Assembly (NCBI RefSeq): GCF_001644565.1
Contig: NZ_CP011387.1
Coordinates: 3,501 to 67,500, forward strand
From: Deinococcus puniceus
GTDB taxonomy: Bacteria > Deinococcota > Deinococci > Deinococcales > Deinococcaceae
Length of the DNA stretch: 64,000 nucleotides
Direction of reading: 5' to 3'
The notes below the pieces were generated by a model, which saw only the letters and a program-made list of their open reading frames with translations, made no database searches and was not told the DNA's origin. Position 1 is the stretch's first letter, and every line of letters begins with the position of its first letter. Below are positions 30,425-41,394 of the stretch, in pieces. The position numbers and the translations under genes were made by a program.

Positions 30425-31831
30425 ATGACTCTGCCCCCCCTCACTGCCGATCAGCTCACCCCGGCCCAACGCACCGAAATAGAACTGCTGGCGCGGGGCA
30501 AGGCCGAAAAAAGCCGTACCCTACGCGAGCTGGGCCAGGCTGAAACGCCCGAATCGGCGCACTCGCTCTTGCTCCGGCTGGGCCTGTGGACGGAGGCCCG
30601 CACGCCGTATGCAGACCGTCTGGGCGCGGCCCTAACCCCGGTCACGCTGCCCGTGCCTAACTTTGCCGATGAAGCCCGCCTAGACCTGACTCACCTCGAA
30701 GCCTTTGCCATAGACGATGAAGGCAACCGTGACCCAGACGACGCGGTGGGCATCGAAGCCCTGCCGGACGGCCTGACCCGACTATGGGTGCATGTGGCCG
30801 ACGTTTCGGCGCTGGTGACGGCAGACAGCCCGCTGGACTTGGAAGCCCGCGCACGCGGCGCAACTTTGTATTTGCCTGACCAGACCATCGGAATGCTGCC
30901 CGACGAGTTGGTGGAGCGCACGGGCCTCGGCCTACACGACACCATGCCTGCACTGTCCATCAGCCTCGATCTGGATTCGGACGGCAACGCCGACGCCGTA
31001 GACGTGTGCCTGAGCCGCGTGCGCGTGACCCGGCTGACCTATTCGCAGGCGCAAGACCGGCTGGATGCAGGCGCAGAACCGTTCGTGACATTGGCCCGCC
31101 TTGCTCGTGCCAGCCGCGATCTGCGCGAATCGGAAGGGGCCATGAGCATAGACCTGCCCGAAGTGCGCGTGAAGGCCGACGCACACGGCGCGGAAGTCTC
31201 GCCGCTGCCCAAGCCCGAAATGCGCTTCGTGGTGCAGGAATCGATGACGCTGGCAGGCTGGGGAGCCGCCATTTTCGGTGACGATCACAGTATCGCCCTG
31301 CCGTTTGCCACGCAGGACGCACCTACACGCGACGTACACGGCGACACCCTGCCCGCCCAGTGGGCCCGCCGCCGCACGCTGGCCCGCACGCGCTTTCAGC
31401 CTTCGCCGGGGCCGCATCACGGCATGGGGCTGGAACTCTACGTGCAGGCCACCAGCCCCATGCGCCGTTACCTTGATCTGGTAGTGCATCAGCAGTTGCG
31501 CTCGCACCTCACGGGCACCGAACCGCTGGCGGGCAAGGCCGTTGCTGCCCGTGTGGCCGAAGCCCAGATGAACGCCGACGCCACCCGGCAGGCCGAACGC
31601 CTGAGCCGCAAGCATCACACCCTGCGCTACGTAGCCGCCCAGCCAGACCGCGTGTGGGATGCCGTAGTTGTAGATCGGCGCGGCCCGCAAGCCACCCTCC
31701 TCATTCCTGATCTGGCCTACGACTTGCCCCTCAGTACCCCCGCCCCGGCAGGAACGGCGTTGCGGGTGCGCCTGACCGATGTGGATTTGCCCAAGCTGAC
31801 GGTGCGGGCCAGAGTGGTGACCGGAGAATGA
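30425..31831 (+). CDS. RNB-domain exoribonuclease (RNase II-like)
   Basis: A 3'-5' exoribonuclease of 468 residues. The N-terminal ~75 residues look helical (winged-helix-like) and not like cold-shock domains. The RNB core begins LEAFAIDDEGNRDPDDAVGI with the metal-binding acidic cluster, and continues through ATLYLPDQTIGMLPDELVE to ATSPMRRYLDLVVHQQL, the conserved Arg/tyrosine region. A short S1-like C-terminus ends the protein. The compact build matches D. radiodurans RNase II (DR_0020), which also lacks cold-shock domains, as I recall. Confidence 0.9.
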   Translation: MTLPPLTADQLTPAQRTEIELLARGKAEKSRTLRELGQAETPESAHSLLLRLGLWTEARTPYADRLGAALTPVTLPVPNFADEARLDLTHLEAFAIDDEGNRDPDDAVGIEALPDGLTRLWVHVADVSALVTADSPLDLEARARGATLYLPDQTIGMLPDELVERTGLGLHDTMPALSISLDLDSDGNADAVDVCLSRVRVTRLTYSQAQDRLDAGAEPFVTLARLARASRDLRESEGAMSIDLPEVRVKADAHGAEVSPLPKPEMRFVVQESMTLAGWGAAIFGDDHSIALPFATQDAPTRDVHGDTLPAQWARRRTLARTRFQPSPGPHHGMGLELYVQATSPMRRYLDLVVHQQLRSHLTGTEPLAGKAVAARVAEAQMNADATRQAERLSRKHHTLRYVAAQPDRVWDAVVVDRRGPQATLLIPDLAYDLPLSTPAPAGTALRVRLTDVDLPKLTVRARVVTGE

Positions 31832-32003
31832 AGCTCAGCTTTAATGTGAGAAATTTTACGAAGCAATAGCTTACACCCTCTGCGCCGAATGTCCAACAAA
31901 AGTCTGTACCCGCTTCAGACAACGCTTGGAAACACACCTTCATACTGCCAAATCCGGTTCACCTTTCATTCATCTGCTGCGCTACACGCTTAAAATCGGG
32001 GCC

Positions 32004-32324
32004 ATGAACGGCGCGACCTCTGACGTGAACTTGCAAAGCGCACCCTCTAAACACGCTGTCGGCAGCCTGCCTACCGATATCGTGGCTCTGCGGATCAGCC
32101 ATTGCCGAGCCGAACACGCCGAGGGCGGGGCGCAGTATCACCTCGCCGTGCGCCATTACCGTGATTGCCTAGAGGCCGCCGAACGCCGCGAAGATGCCCG
32201 TGCCACGCAGTTTTTTGCGCTGAAGCTGGCCGCTTGCTATGACATGATGGGCTTTGCCGAGAAAGCCGACGAGTTCCGGGCGCTGGCAAGCACCGATCTG
32301 GGCGATACGCCGTTGCTGGGGTAA
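32004..32324 (+). CDS. Small TPR-like hypothetical protein
   Basis: A protein of about 106 residues from ATG 32004. The central region, ISHCRAEHAEGGAQYHLAVR with DCLEAAERREDARATQFFALKLAACYDMMG (as adjacent helices), looks like two TPR-type helical hairpins. No signal peptide or membrane segment. An upstream in-frame extension to 31926 has no coding character. Function unknown. It is followed by a good terminator, so it is its own transcription unit. Confidence 0.6.
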   Translation: MNGATSDVNLQSAPSKHAVGSLPTDIVALRISHCRAEHAEGGAQYHLAVRHYRDCLEAAERREDARATQFFALKLAACYDMMGFAEKADEFRALASTDLGDTPLLG

Positions 32325-32339
32325 GTGAATAAAGAAAAG

Positions 32340-32371
32340 ACGGGCGAGGCGGGGATGCTTCGCCCGTTTTG
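32340..32371 (+). terminator. Terminator after the TPR-like gene
   Basis: ACGGGCGA (32340-32347) pairs with TCGCCCGT (32360-32367) around a 12-nt loop, followed by TTTTG. Confidence 0.75.
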
Positions 32372-32377
32372 CTGTTG

Positions 32378-32424
32378 TCCTCCCCTCAAAGGGGGGCGTT
32401 GCAGAGCAACGGGGGGTTCACCTT
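32378..32424. repeat. Dispersed palindromic repeat, family A, half copy
   Basis: CCTCCCCTCAAAGGGGGGCG then TTGCAGAGCAACGGGGGGTT followed by CACCTTCCACC. It matches the right half of copy 3 at 28200-28253 and has lost the left half. Confidence 0.7.
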
Positions 32425-32601
32425 CCACCTCAGAAAAACACCCCCATCACCTTCCGCACTCCCCGGAATGATACGGACTTGCTCTGATTCCCGAACATCC
32501 GCAACGACACCGGATGTTCGTCCATCTCCGCCAGCCCGTGCTTTTTTCCACTCGCTCTGCTCGGATGATTCTTGCTAATCATCGCAATTTGGTATGACAC
32601 A

Positions 32602-33709
<1,108 letters not shown>

Positions 33710-33720
<11 letters not shown>

Positions 33721-34291
33721 ACCTTTCCCCTTACCAGACGCGCTAGCCCCAGAAACCGATCTAGGCGGCGGCTACAGCCTGCGCCCCGTGACCAATGCCG
33801 ACGCTTGGGCCGTAGCCGACAGACTGGAGGCCGAGGCGTACCAGAGCGTGTCCTTCGATTGGCAGGCCGACGCGCCGTTTGCCATGCCAGACGGCAAGCG
33901 CCATGCGTGGCTGATCCTGCACGGCGGCGAGGTGGCGGGTTGGCAAATCTCGCGGCAGTGGGACGCCCGCACTGCCTACATGATCAACACGGCGCTCTTG
34001 CCGCAGCACCGGGGCAAAGGCGTCTATTCGCGCCTGCTGCCTGTGGTGCTAGACGTGTTGAAGGCCGAGGGTTACACGCTGGTTCGCAGCCACCACCACG
34101 CCACCAACAACGCGGTGCTGATCCCCAAATTGCGGGCCGGATTCCGTCTTCAGGGCATGGAAATAGACCATCACGGGATGCTGGCAGTGCTGATCTACAG
34201 CTTTGACCCCGTGTACCGCGACTACATGGACGTGCGCTGTGGCCTAAAACGGGCAGACGGAGAGGTAGCGCGGCGGCTGGAGCAACGTTGA
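33710..34291 (+). CDS. GNAT-family N-acetyltransferase
   Basis: A 193-residue acetyltransferase-like protein. Acetyl-CoA-binding features are MINTALLPQHRGKGVYSRLL (motif A with R/Q-x-x-G-x-G/A pattern QHRGKG) and, in motif B, ATNNAVLIPKLRAGFRLQGM. Its ATG is inside the end of aguA, so the genes are coupled; a polyamine or related amine substrate is an attractive guess but not shown by the sequence. Confidence 0.82.
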
Positions 34292-34358
34292 CAGCAGACC
34301 GCTAGTCAAGCCCGATATTCCTGACTCTCTGTTCTTTTAAATGTGCCAAAGTTGGGCC

Positions 34359-34766
34359 ATGAATCTTCGCCAACACCGCGTTATCCTTCCGCTTTGCTCG
34401 CTTATTTTGGCGGCGTCGTTGGCGTCCTGTGCGCCGACTATGCAGGCAATAGGGCAGACTACTTATCGCCCTACCATTCGGAGTGGAGCTTGGATTCTGC
34501 TTTTGGAGCGCGTCAATTTAAGCAAGTTGACCGACACTACCCCAGAGACCAGCTACATAGAATTCCCAGACTGCGGAAGAACAACGGTAGTTCTGGTGAA
34601 AGATGTCCGGGCAATGGGTGTAGAACAGGCACAATTGGCTTGCCAAGCATTCGCCGAAAGCCAAACCGATTTTCTTCTTACGGCACTTGGCATCGTCGCT
34701 GCCGCATCCTTGATAGGATCTCTCTTTTTTGTTTTTATTATTGACAGTATTGTCAAGTCACTTTAA
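34359..34766 (+). CDS. Small lipoprotein with a C-terminal membrane segment, hypothetical
   Basis: A 135-residue protein. The N-terminus, LCSLILAASLASCAPT, is a lipoprotein signal with the lipobox Cys near residue 24. A short globular part with two more Cys (FPDCGRT, QLACQAF) follows, then a strongly hydrophobic helix at about 107-130 near the end. Both a lipid anchor and a C-terminal span is unusual. Base composition is less GC-rich than that of the neighbours. I do not recognise the family. Confidence 0.6.
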   Translation: MNLRQHRVILPLCSLILAASLASCAPTMQAIGQTTYRPTIRSGAWILLLERVNLSKLTDTTPETSYIEFPDCGRTTVVLVKDVRAMGVEQAQLACQAFAESQTDFLLTALGIVAAASLIGSLFFVFIIDSIVKSL

Positions 34767-34801
34767 AACTTAGAAGGCTTTTCTTGCACTCTCACTTCGG
34801 G

Positions 34802-35446
34802 TTACGCCTTCTGCGCCGGACGGTTCTTCGCCCGCTTAATGGTCGCAATGCCCGCACTGGAGCGCAAGACTTCGCCGTACAGATTCCACCACACCAGCGC
34901 CGTTTCAGGGTCACGGGTCAGGTTCTCGAAGCGGTAGTAGGCGGCGCTTCCATCAGGCAGCACGAAGGTGGGCGTACCGAACACGCCAATCTCGGCGGCC
35001 TCGGCCAAGTCCGCACGCAGGCTGGCGCGGAGGCCCGCCTCATCGGCGCGGGCGGCGGCGAAGGCCTCCAGATTCAGTCCAGCAATCTGAGCGGCCTCGG
35101 CAATGGCGGCTTCATCCAGCGTCTTTTTGTGTTCATGTACAGCGCGGAACAGGGCCAGTGTAAAGGCCCAGTGCAATTCCTCGCCCTGCTGCGCGGCGGC
35201 GTGGGCAGCCAGAAACGCGGCCAGACTATTTCGCTGGTACGGGCTGCCTTCTCCCAACGGTTGATCGGTGAGCCACCACACCACGCCCTCTTTGCCGCCG
35301 TTTTCTTCGTGGTTGCCCTGCACCAGCGAAAAGTGCCGCAGCCGGAAGGCGTGCCCTTGCCCGCGCAGCACGGCGGCCAGTTCTATGCCGCGCCATGCAT
35401 AGGGACACAGGAAGTCGAAGAAGACATCGGTGGTGGGGGCGGTCAT
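34802..35446 (-). CDS. DsbA-family (HCCA isomerase-like) thioredoxin-fold protein
   Basis: A 214-residue DsbA-superfamily protein. It starts TTDVFFDFLCPYAWRGIELA, where the active-site Cys of CxxC is followed by PYAW, so only one Cys is present; this matches 2-hydroxychromene-2-carboxylate isomerase/FrnE-like members and not disulfide oxidases. The C-terminal thioredoxin half has IGVFGTPTFVLPDG with the cis-Pro. No signal peptide, so cytoplasmic. Role unknown; glutathione-type or bacillithiol-linked chemistry is possible. Confidence 0.85.
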   Translation of the reverse strand: MTAPTTDVFFDFLCPYAWRGIELAAVLRGQGHAFRLRHFSLVQGNHEENGGKEGVVWWLTDQPLGEGSPYQRNSLAAFLAAHAAAQQGEELHWAFTLALFRAVHEHKKTLDEAAIAEAAQIAGLNLEAFAAARADEAGLRASLRADLAEAAEIGVFGTPTFVLPDGSAAYYRFENLTRDPETALVWWNLYGEVLRSSAGIATIKRAKNRPAQKA

Positions 35447-35648
35447 GCCGGAACGCTAGCACAGCAGCAGTCAGGAATCCGGGGCGCTTGTTCCTCAACT
35501 CACACAACCAATCAAGAGCCAAGAATCGGTCAACTGGGCAGCGGTAGCGGGGGAATTCAGCGCCCCGCGTCTTGCCGATTCGATCACCAAACAGACGAAA
35601 TCTGCCCTGATCACTTCTCTTTTTGGCTGGGTCAGGTAGCCTGAACGC

Positions 35649-36542
35649 ATGATTCGTCCTGCCGATACCCTCAACCTGTCTGTGATCCAGATGCACGTGA
35701 CCGACCAATTGGAAGACAACGTGGCCCGCGCCGAGGCCCATGTGCGCGACGCCGCCAAAGCAGGCGCACGGGTCATCTTGCTGCCCGAATTGTTCGAAAA
35801 TCTGTATTTTTGTCAGGTGGAGCGCGAGGAATACTTCGAGCTGGCGCACCCGCTGGAAGGCCACCCGTTTATCGGGCGCTTTCAGAATCTGGCGCGGGAA
35901 CTGGGGGTGGTGCTGCCGCTCTCCTACTTCGAACGGGCCGGGCAGGCGCACTACAACAGCCTGGTGTGCATAGACGCCGACGGCACGCTGCTGGGCAACT
36001 ACCGCAAAACCCATATCCCCGACGGCCCCGGCTACGAGGAAAAGTACTACTTCAACCCCGGCGATACCGGATTTAAGGTGTGGGGCACGCAATTTGGGCG
36101 CATCGGCGTGGGCATCTGCTGGGATCAGTGGTACCCGGAAACCGCCCGCGCCCTGATGCTGGCCGGGGCCGACTTCCTGCTGTATCCCACCGCCATCGGC
36201 AGCGAACCCGAGGGCGTGGAAAGCCCCAACAACCATTCCATGTGGCAGCGGGCCATGCAGGGCCACGCCGTCAGCAACTCGGCGTATGTGGGGGCCGCCA
36301 ACCGCATCGGCACCGAAGTCGTGGGCGACCTGACCCAGACCTACTACGGGCACTCCTTCTTGGCCGACTACACAGGCGAAATCGTGGCTGAATTGGGGGA
36401 CACCGAAGAAGGCCCACTGACCCACACCCTGAACCTGAAAGAAGCCCGCAGATTCCGCGCTGGCATGGGATTTTTCAGAGACCGCCGCCCGGAATTGTAC
36501 GGCTCGCTGATGACGCTGGACGGGGTGACGAAACGGGGGTGA
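35649..36542 (+). CDS. aguB: N-carbamoylputrescine amidase
   Basis: Nitrilase-superfamily enzyme of 297 residues that hydrolyses N-carbamoylputrescine to putrescine. The triad is visible as Glu47 (VILLPELFEN), Lys120 (LLGNYRKTHIPDG) and Cys157 (GVGICWDQWYPE). Length and the ENLYFCQ segment are typical of the AguB/plant CPA branch. It completes the pathway begun by aguA 2 kb upstream, although other genes lie between them and one of these runs the other way. Confidence 0.93.
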   Translation: MIRPADTLNLSVIQMHVTDQLEDNVARAEAHVRDAAKAGARVILLPELFENLYFCQVEREEYFELAHPLEGHPFIGRFQNLARELGVVLPLSYFERAGQAHYNSLVCIDADGTLLGNYRKTHIPDGPGYEEKYYFNPGDTGFKVWGTQFGRIGVGICWDQWYPETARALMLAGADFLLYPTAIGSEPEGVESPNNHSMWQRAMQGHAVSNSAYVGAANRIGTEVVGDLTQTYYGHSFLADYTGEIVAELGDTEEGPLTHTLNLKEARRFRAGMGFFRDRRPELYGSLMTLDGVTKRG

Positions 36543-36575
36543 TGGGAAGCATAGGGGTGAAGGGCTTCAGCCCCC

Positions 36576-37481
36576 TCACAGGCACAGCAGGCCCACCGTC
36601 ACGTCCTGTTCGGAAAAGCGGTCTGCGGTGTCGAGTTCCAGCCAGCCGATATAGGGCGTTGCCAGATAGAGTTCCATGTTCATGCGGGTGCGGCCCGCTT
36701 CATGGGAACCCCACTGCACGCGGGCCAGCGTGGTGAAACCGCTTTTCTGGGTCAGCTTCAGCACGGCCTCGGTGTCGCTGAGCGCGGTCAGAGCAACTTG
36801 CCCAACGACTCCATTGGCGAACGAGTCTTCGGCGGTGGTCATCGCAAAGTTGCCGTTGGCGCACAGGCCAAAAAAGGCGAAGTCTTTGTCCCTTCCCACC
36901 GTCACGAAGGAATTGTTTTGGGCCACCTTCAGCCGTTCTTGCCACAGGGCGGGCAGGGTGGGCGCGGGCGCAGTCGGTTTGGCCAAGTTCAACGCGGCCT
37001 TCAGGGTACTGAGAATCTGTGCTTCCTGCCCCGCTGGGTGCGCCAAAGTTGCCATGACGCGGGTTCCATTGGGCAGCAGGAGGGCGGCGCGGCTCAGGGC
37101 GGCGTTGGGCAAAGTGTAGTGCCCGGTCTGCACCGCTCCGGCCAACGCAGAACTGACCAGCGTGGCCTCGGTTTGCCCCGCACGCACACGGGCAGGAAAG
37201 GCGGCGGCCAATGCTCCGGCGGGCGCGGCGGGCAACACGCTGAGTTGAATGCTGCCGGTGCCCACCGTTCGGATCAGCAGCACGGCCACCCCCGGCGCGT
37301 CTTCGCTGGGCACCAACTGGGCGCGAAAACCGGGCGGCACCTCGATCTGCACGCCCAACGCGGGCGCTTCCAGCGTGGCTCCAGCGGCGTACACGGCCCC
37401 CACCCGCAGCGGCTCGGCCTGCCCCATGCCCAGTGCCCCCGCAGCCAGCGCTGCCGCCCACACCCACCGCTTCAATGTCAT
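36576..37481 (-). CDS. Secreted hypothetical protein
   Basis: A 301-residue exported protein from ATG 37481. The signal peptide (about residues 1-22, RWVWAAALAAGALGMGQAEP) has a good AxA-like cleavage region. The mature part is rich in strands, with a C-terminal YLATPYIGWLELDTADRFSE region, and no motif I know. The frame extends 50 codons upstream into repeat DNA and is not used. Function unknown. Confidence 0.65.
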   Translation of the reverse strand: MTLKRWVWAAALAAGALGMGQAEPLRVGAVYAAGATLEAPALGVQIEVPPGFRAQLVPSEDAPGVAVLLIRTVGTGSIQLSVLPAAPAGALAAAFPARVRAGQTEATLVSSALAGAVQTGHYTLPNAALSRAALLLPNGTRVMATLAHPAGQEAQILSTLKAALNLAKPTAPAPTLPALWQERLKVAQNNSFVTVGRDKDFAFFGLCANGNFAMTTAEDSFANGVVGQVALTALSDTEAVLKLTQKSGFTTLARVQWGSHEAGRTRMNMELYLATPYIGWLELDTADRFSEQDVTVGLLCL

Positions 37482-37548
37482 GCCCCAGCTTACGCAGCCG
37501 CTCTGACAAAATCTGGACGGCTGGGGTGGGGCGGTCAAGGGTGCGTTG

Positions 37549-37692
37549 TCTAAGGGTCTAAGGTGCTGGGGCAGACGCATTGACTGGTGGCCCACTGCCG
37601 AGCAAACGTGCAACTGCCCCGACAGCGCCAAAAGCCCTCACAATCGCCGCCGAACTGCACCTCCAACCCTCAGACCCTCGACCCTTAGACCC
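37549..37692. repeat. Composite intergenic repeat, family BC, copy in the fabI upstream region
   Basis: The left end TCTAAGGGTCTAAGG and right end CCTCGACCCTTAGACCC form rough inverted ends around about 110 bp of unrelated sequence. It lies between two divergent genes and ends 58 bp before the fabI start. Confidence 0.6.
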
Positions 37693-37750
37693 TGTTAAAC
37701 TCTGTACCCACTTCAGCAGCCTGCCCCCGCACACTGCTACAGTCGCTCCC

Positions 37751-38536
37751 ATGAGTATCAGCGTCGATCTGTCCAGCAAAACCGCCCTCGTGATGGGTGT
37801 CGCCAACGCCCGTAGCCTCGGCTGGGCCATTGCCGAGCAACTGCTGGCCGCCGGGTGCCGCGTGGGATTTTCTTATCAGGGCGAGCGCCTGAAGGGAGAA
37901 CTGGACAAGTTGCTGGCGGGCAAGGAAGGCGTGTGGGCGCAGCAGGCCGACGCCACCAGTGAAGACGACCTGACGGCCCTGTTTGCCCGCGTGAAGGCCG
38001 AATTTGGCACGCTGGACATGCTGGTGCATTCCATCGGCTTTGCCCCCCGCAGCGCGATGGATGGCCGGTTTGTGGACACTACGCCCGAAGACTGGAACAC
38101 GGCCCTCAGCGTCAGCGCCTATACGCTGGTGTCCACCGCCCGCCACGCCGAACCGCTGCTGAATGCGGGCGGTAGCATCGTCAGCCTGACCTACCACGCT
38201 TCTCAGCAGGTGGTGCCCAAATACAACGTGATGGGCGTTGCCAAAGCCGCCCTAGAAGCCGCCACCCGCTACCTCGCTTCCGAAATGGGCGCGGCGGGCG
38301 TGCGCGTGAACACCATCAGCGCAGGCCCGATGAGAACCATCGCCGCCCGCTCTATTCCGGGCTTTGGGGCCATGTACGAAAAAGCCGCCGCCGCCGCACC
38401 CTTGGGACGCAACGCTACCCCTGAAGAAGTGGGCAAACTGGCCCTCTTTTTGCTGTCAGACCTCGGTAGTGGCATGACCGGACAAACGGTTTATGTAGAC
38501 GCCGGGGCCAGCATCATGACGATGAAGGTGGACTGA
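37751..38536 (+). CDS. fabI: Enoyl-[acyl-carrier-protein] reductase (NADH), FabI
   Basis: Final reductase of type II fatty-acid synthesis, 261 residues from ATG 37751. It shows the FabI-type nucleotide site MGVANARSLGWAIAEQL, HSIGFAPRSAM, and the catalytic Tyr-x6-Lys in VPKYNVMGVAKAALE, plus ISAGPMRTIAARSIPGF over the substrate loop. An in-frame extension from 37580 runs through repeat DNA and is rejected. Target of triclosan-type inhibitors in other bacteria. Confidence 0.95.
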   Translation: MSISVDLSSKTALVMGVANARSLGWAIAEQLLAAGCRVGFSYQGERLKGELDKLLAGKEGVWAQQADATSEDDLTALFARVKAEFGTLDMLVHSIGFAPRSAMDGRFVDTTPEDWNTALSVSAYTLVSTARHAEPLLNAGGSIVSLTYHASQQVVPKYNVMGVAKAALEAATRYLASEMGAAGVRVNTISAGPMRTIAARSIPGFGAMYEKAAAAAPLGRNATPEEVGKLALFLLSDLGSGMTGQTVYVDAGASIMTMKVD

Positions 38537-38599
38537 GAGGGCGTCGGGCGGTGAGCCTTGAGACGCAGCCCAGCACCAAGCTGGCATCATAGAGACACC

Positions 38600-39646
38600 A
38601 TGCCTACGCCTCGCTCTGACCTAGACCTGCCTTACACCCTCGATATTCTGCTGCGCCTCCTGGACACCCCCAGCCCTACCGGATTCACGGGCGCGGCGGT
38701 GGCGCTGATCGAATCGGAATTGTCGGCGCTGGGCGTGCCTTTTGTTCGCACGCGCAAAGGGGCGCTGACTTGGGAAATAGCTGGCACTGGTGCGGGCCAC
38801 GTCACGTTTAGCGGCCATGTAGACACGCTAGGCGCGATGGTGCGCGGCATCAAGGGTTCGGGCCGCCTGACCCTCAGTGCGCTGGGCGGCTACGACTGGG
38901 CCACTGTGGAGGGTGAAGACGTGCGCGTGCATACCCAGTCGGGGCGGGTGATCACGGGCACGGTGGTCAACATTCGCCAGAGTTTGCATGTCCACGGCGC
39001 GGGCCTGCGCGAGCTGAAGCGTGAGCAGAGCGTGATGGAAGTGCGACTGGATGAAGCGGTGTTTTCATCTGCCGACGCGTTTGCTCTGGGTATCAGCGTG
39101 GGCGATTTCGTCAGCTTCGATGCGCGGCCCCGCCTGACGCCCGCCGGATACATCAAGGCGCGGCATCTGGACAATAAGGCGGCGGTGGCGGTCTTTCTGG
39201 GTGTCACGCGCACGCTGCTGCACACGCCGCCTGCCCGCACGGTGGCTTTTCATGTCACCACCTACGAGGAAGTGGGGCACGGAGCCGCCACCGGGATTCC
39301 GCCGCACACCGACGAACTGATTGCGGTAGATATGGCCGCCATAGGCGACGGGCAAACCAGCAGCGAACACCACGTGACGCTGTGTGTGGCCGATTCGGGC
39401 GGCCCCTACGACCACGAGTTGGGCAACCGCATCCGGGCAGCAGCGGCACGGGCCGGAATAGCCCTGCGTGTGGATATGTACCCTTTTTACGCCAGCGACG
39501 GCACCGCAGCTTGGCGGGCAGGCGGAGACTATCCGGTGGCCCTAATCGGCCCCGGCGTAGACGCCAGCCACGCCTACGAGCGCACGCATACGGACTCGCT
39601 GGCGGCGACGGGGGCGCTGATGTTGGCGTATATGGGTGGGGGCTGA
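38600..39646 (+). CDS. M42-family metallopeptidase (aminopeptidase)
   Basis: Co-catalytic two-metal aminopeptidase of 348 residues. Metal ligands and catalytic residues appear in GHVDTLGAMVR, RHLDNKAAVAVFLG, TYEEVGHGAATG (general-base Glu-Glu), IAVDMAAIGDG and GVDASHAYERTHTDSL. The middle PDZ-like insert covers about residues 75-175. Cytoplasmic, acting in peptide recycling. The start at ATG 38600 fits the family N-terminus (LLDTPSPTGFTG). Confidence 0.93.
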   Translation: MPTPRSDLDLPYTLDILLRLLDTPSPTGFTGAAVALIESELSALGVPFVRTRKGALTWEIAGTGAGHVTFSGHVDTLGAMVRGIKGSGRLTLSALGGYDWATVEGEDVRVHTQSGRVITGTVVNIRQSLHVHGAGLRELKREQSVMEVRLDEAVFSSADAFALGISVGDFVSFDARPRLTPAGYIKARHLDNKAAVAVFLGVTRTLLHTPPARTVAFHVTTYEEVGHGAATGIPPHTDELIAVDMAAIGDGQTSSEHHVTLCVADSGGPYDHELGNRIRAAAARAGIALRVDMYPFYASDGTAAWRAGGDYPVALIGPGVDASHAYERTHTDSLAATGALMLAYMGGG

Positions 39647-39650
39647 AGGG

Positions 39651-39798
39651 CGTCTATAGGTCTAGGAAGGGCAATCGCTGGCGCTCATTCACCCCCTCTA
39701 CTGCGTAGCTCTGCGAGTCCCAGCCTCCCCCCTCAAGGGTGAGGAGCGAAAACCAAGATGCTAGGTTTTGCCCTCGCCCCTTACGAGACCCTTAGACA
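39651..39798. repeat. Composite intergenic repeat, family BC, copy 1
   Basis: Begins CTATAGGTCTAGGAAGGGCA, contains the B core CATTCACCCCCTCTACTGCG and GTGAGGAGCG, and ends TTGCCCTCGCCCCTTACGAG then ACCCTTAGAC. The ends GGAAGGGCAA and TTGCCCTCGCCCC are inverted. It lies between convergent genes. Confidence 0.7.
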
Positions 39799-39825
39799 CC
39801 CTCCCACACCACCGGAAACGCCCCT

Positions 39826-41390
<1,565 letters not shown>

Positions 41391-41394
<4 letters not shown>

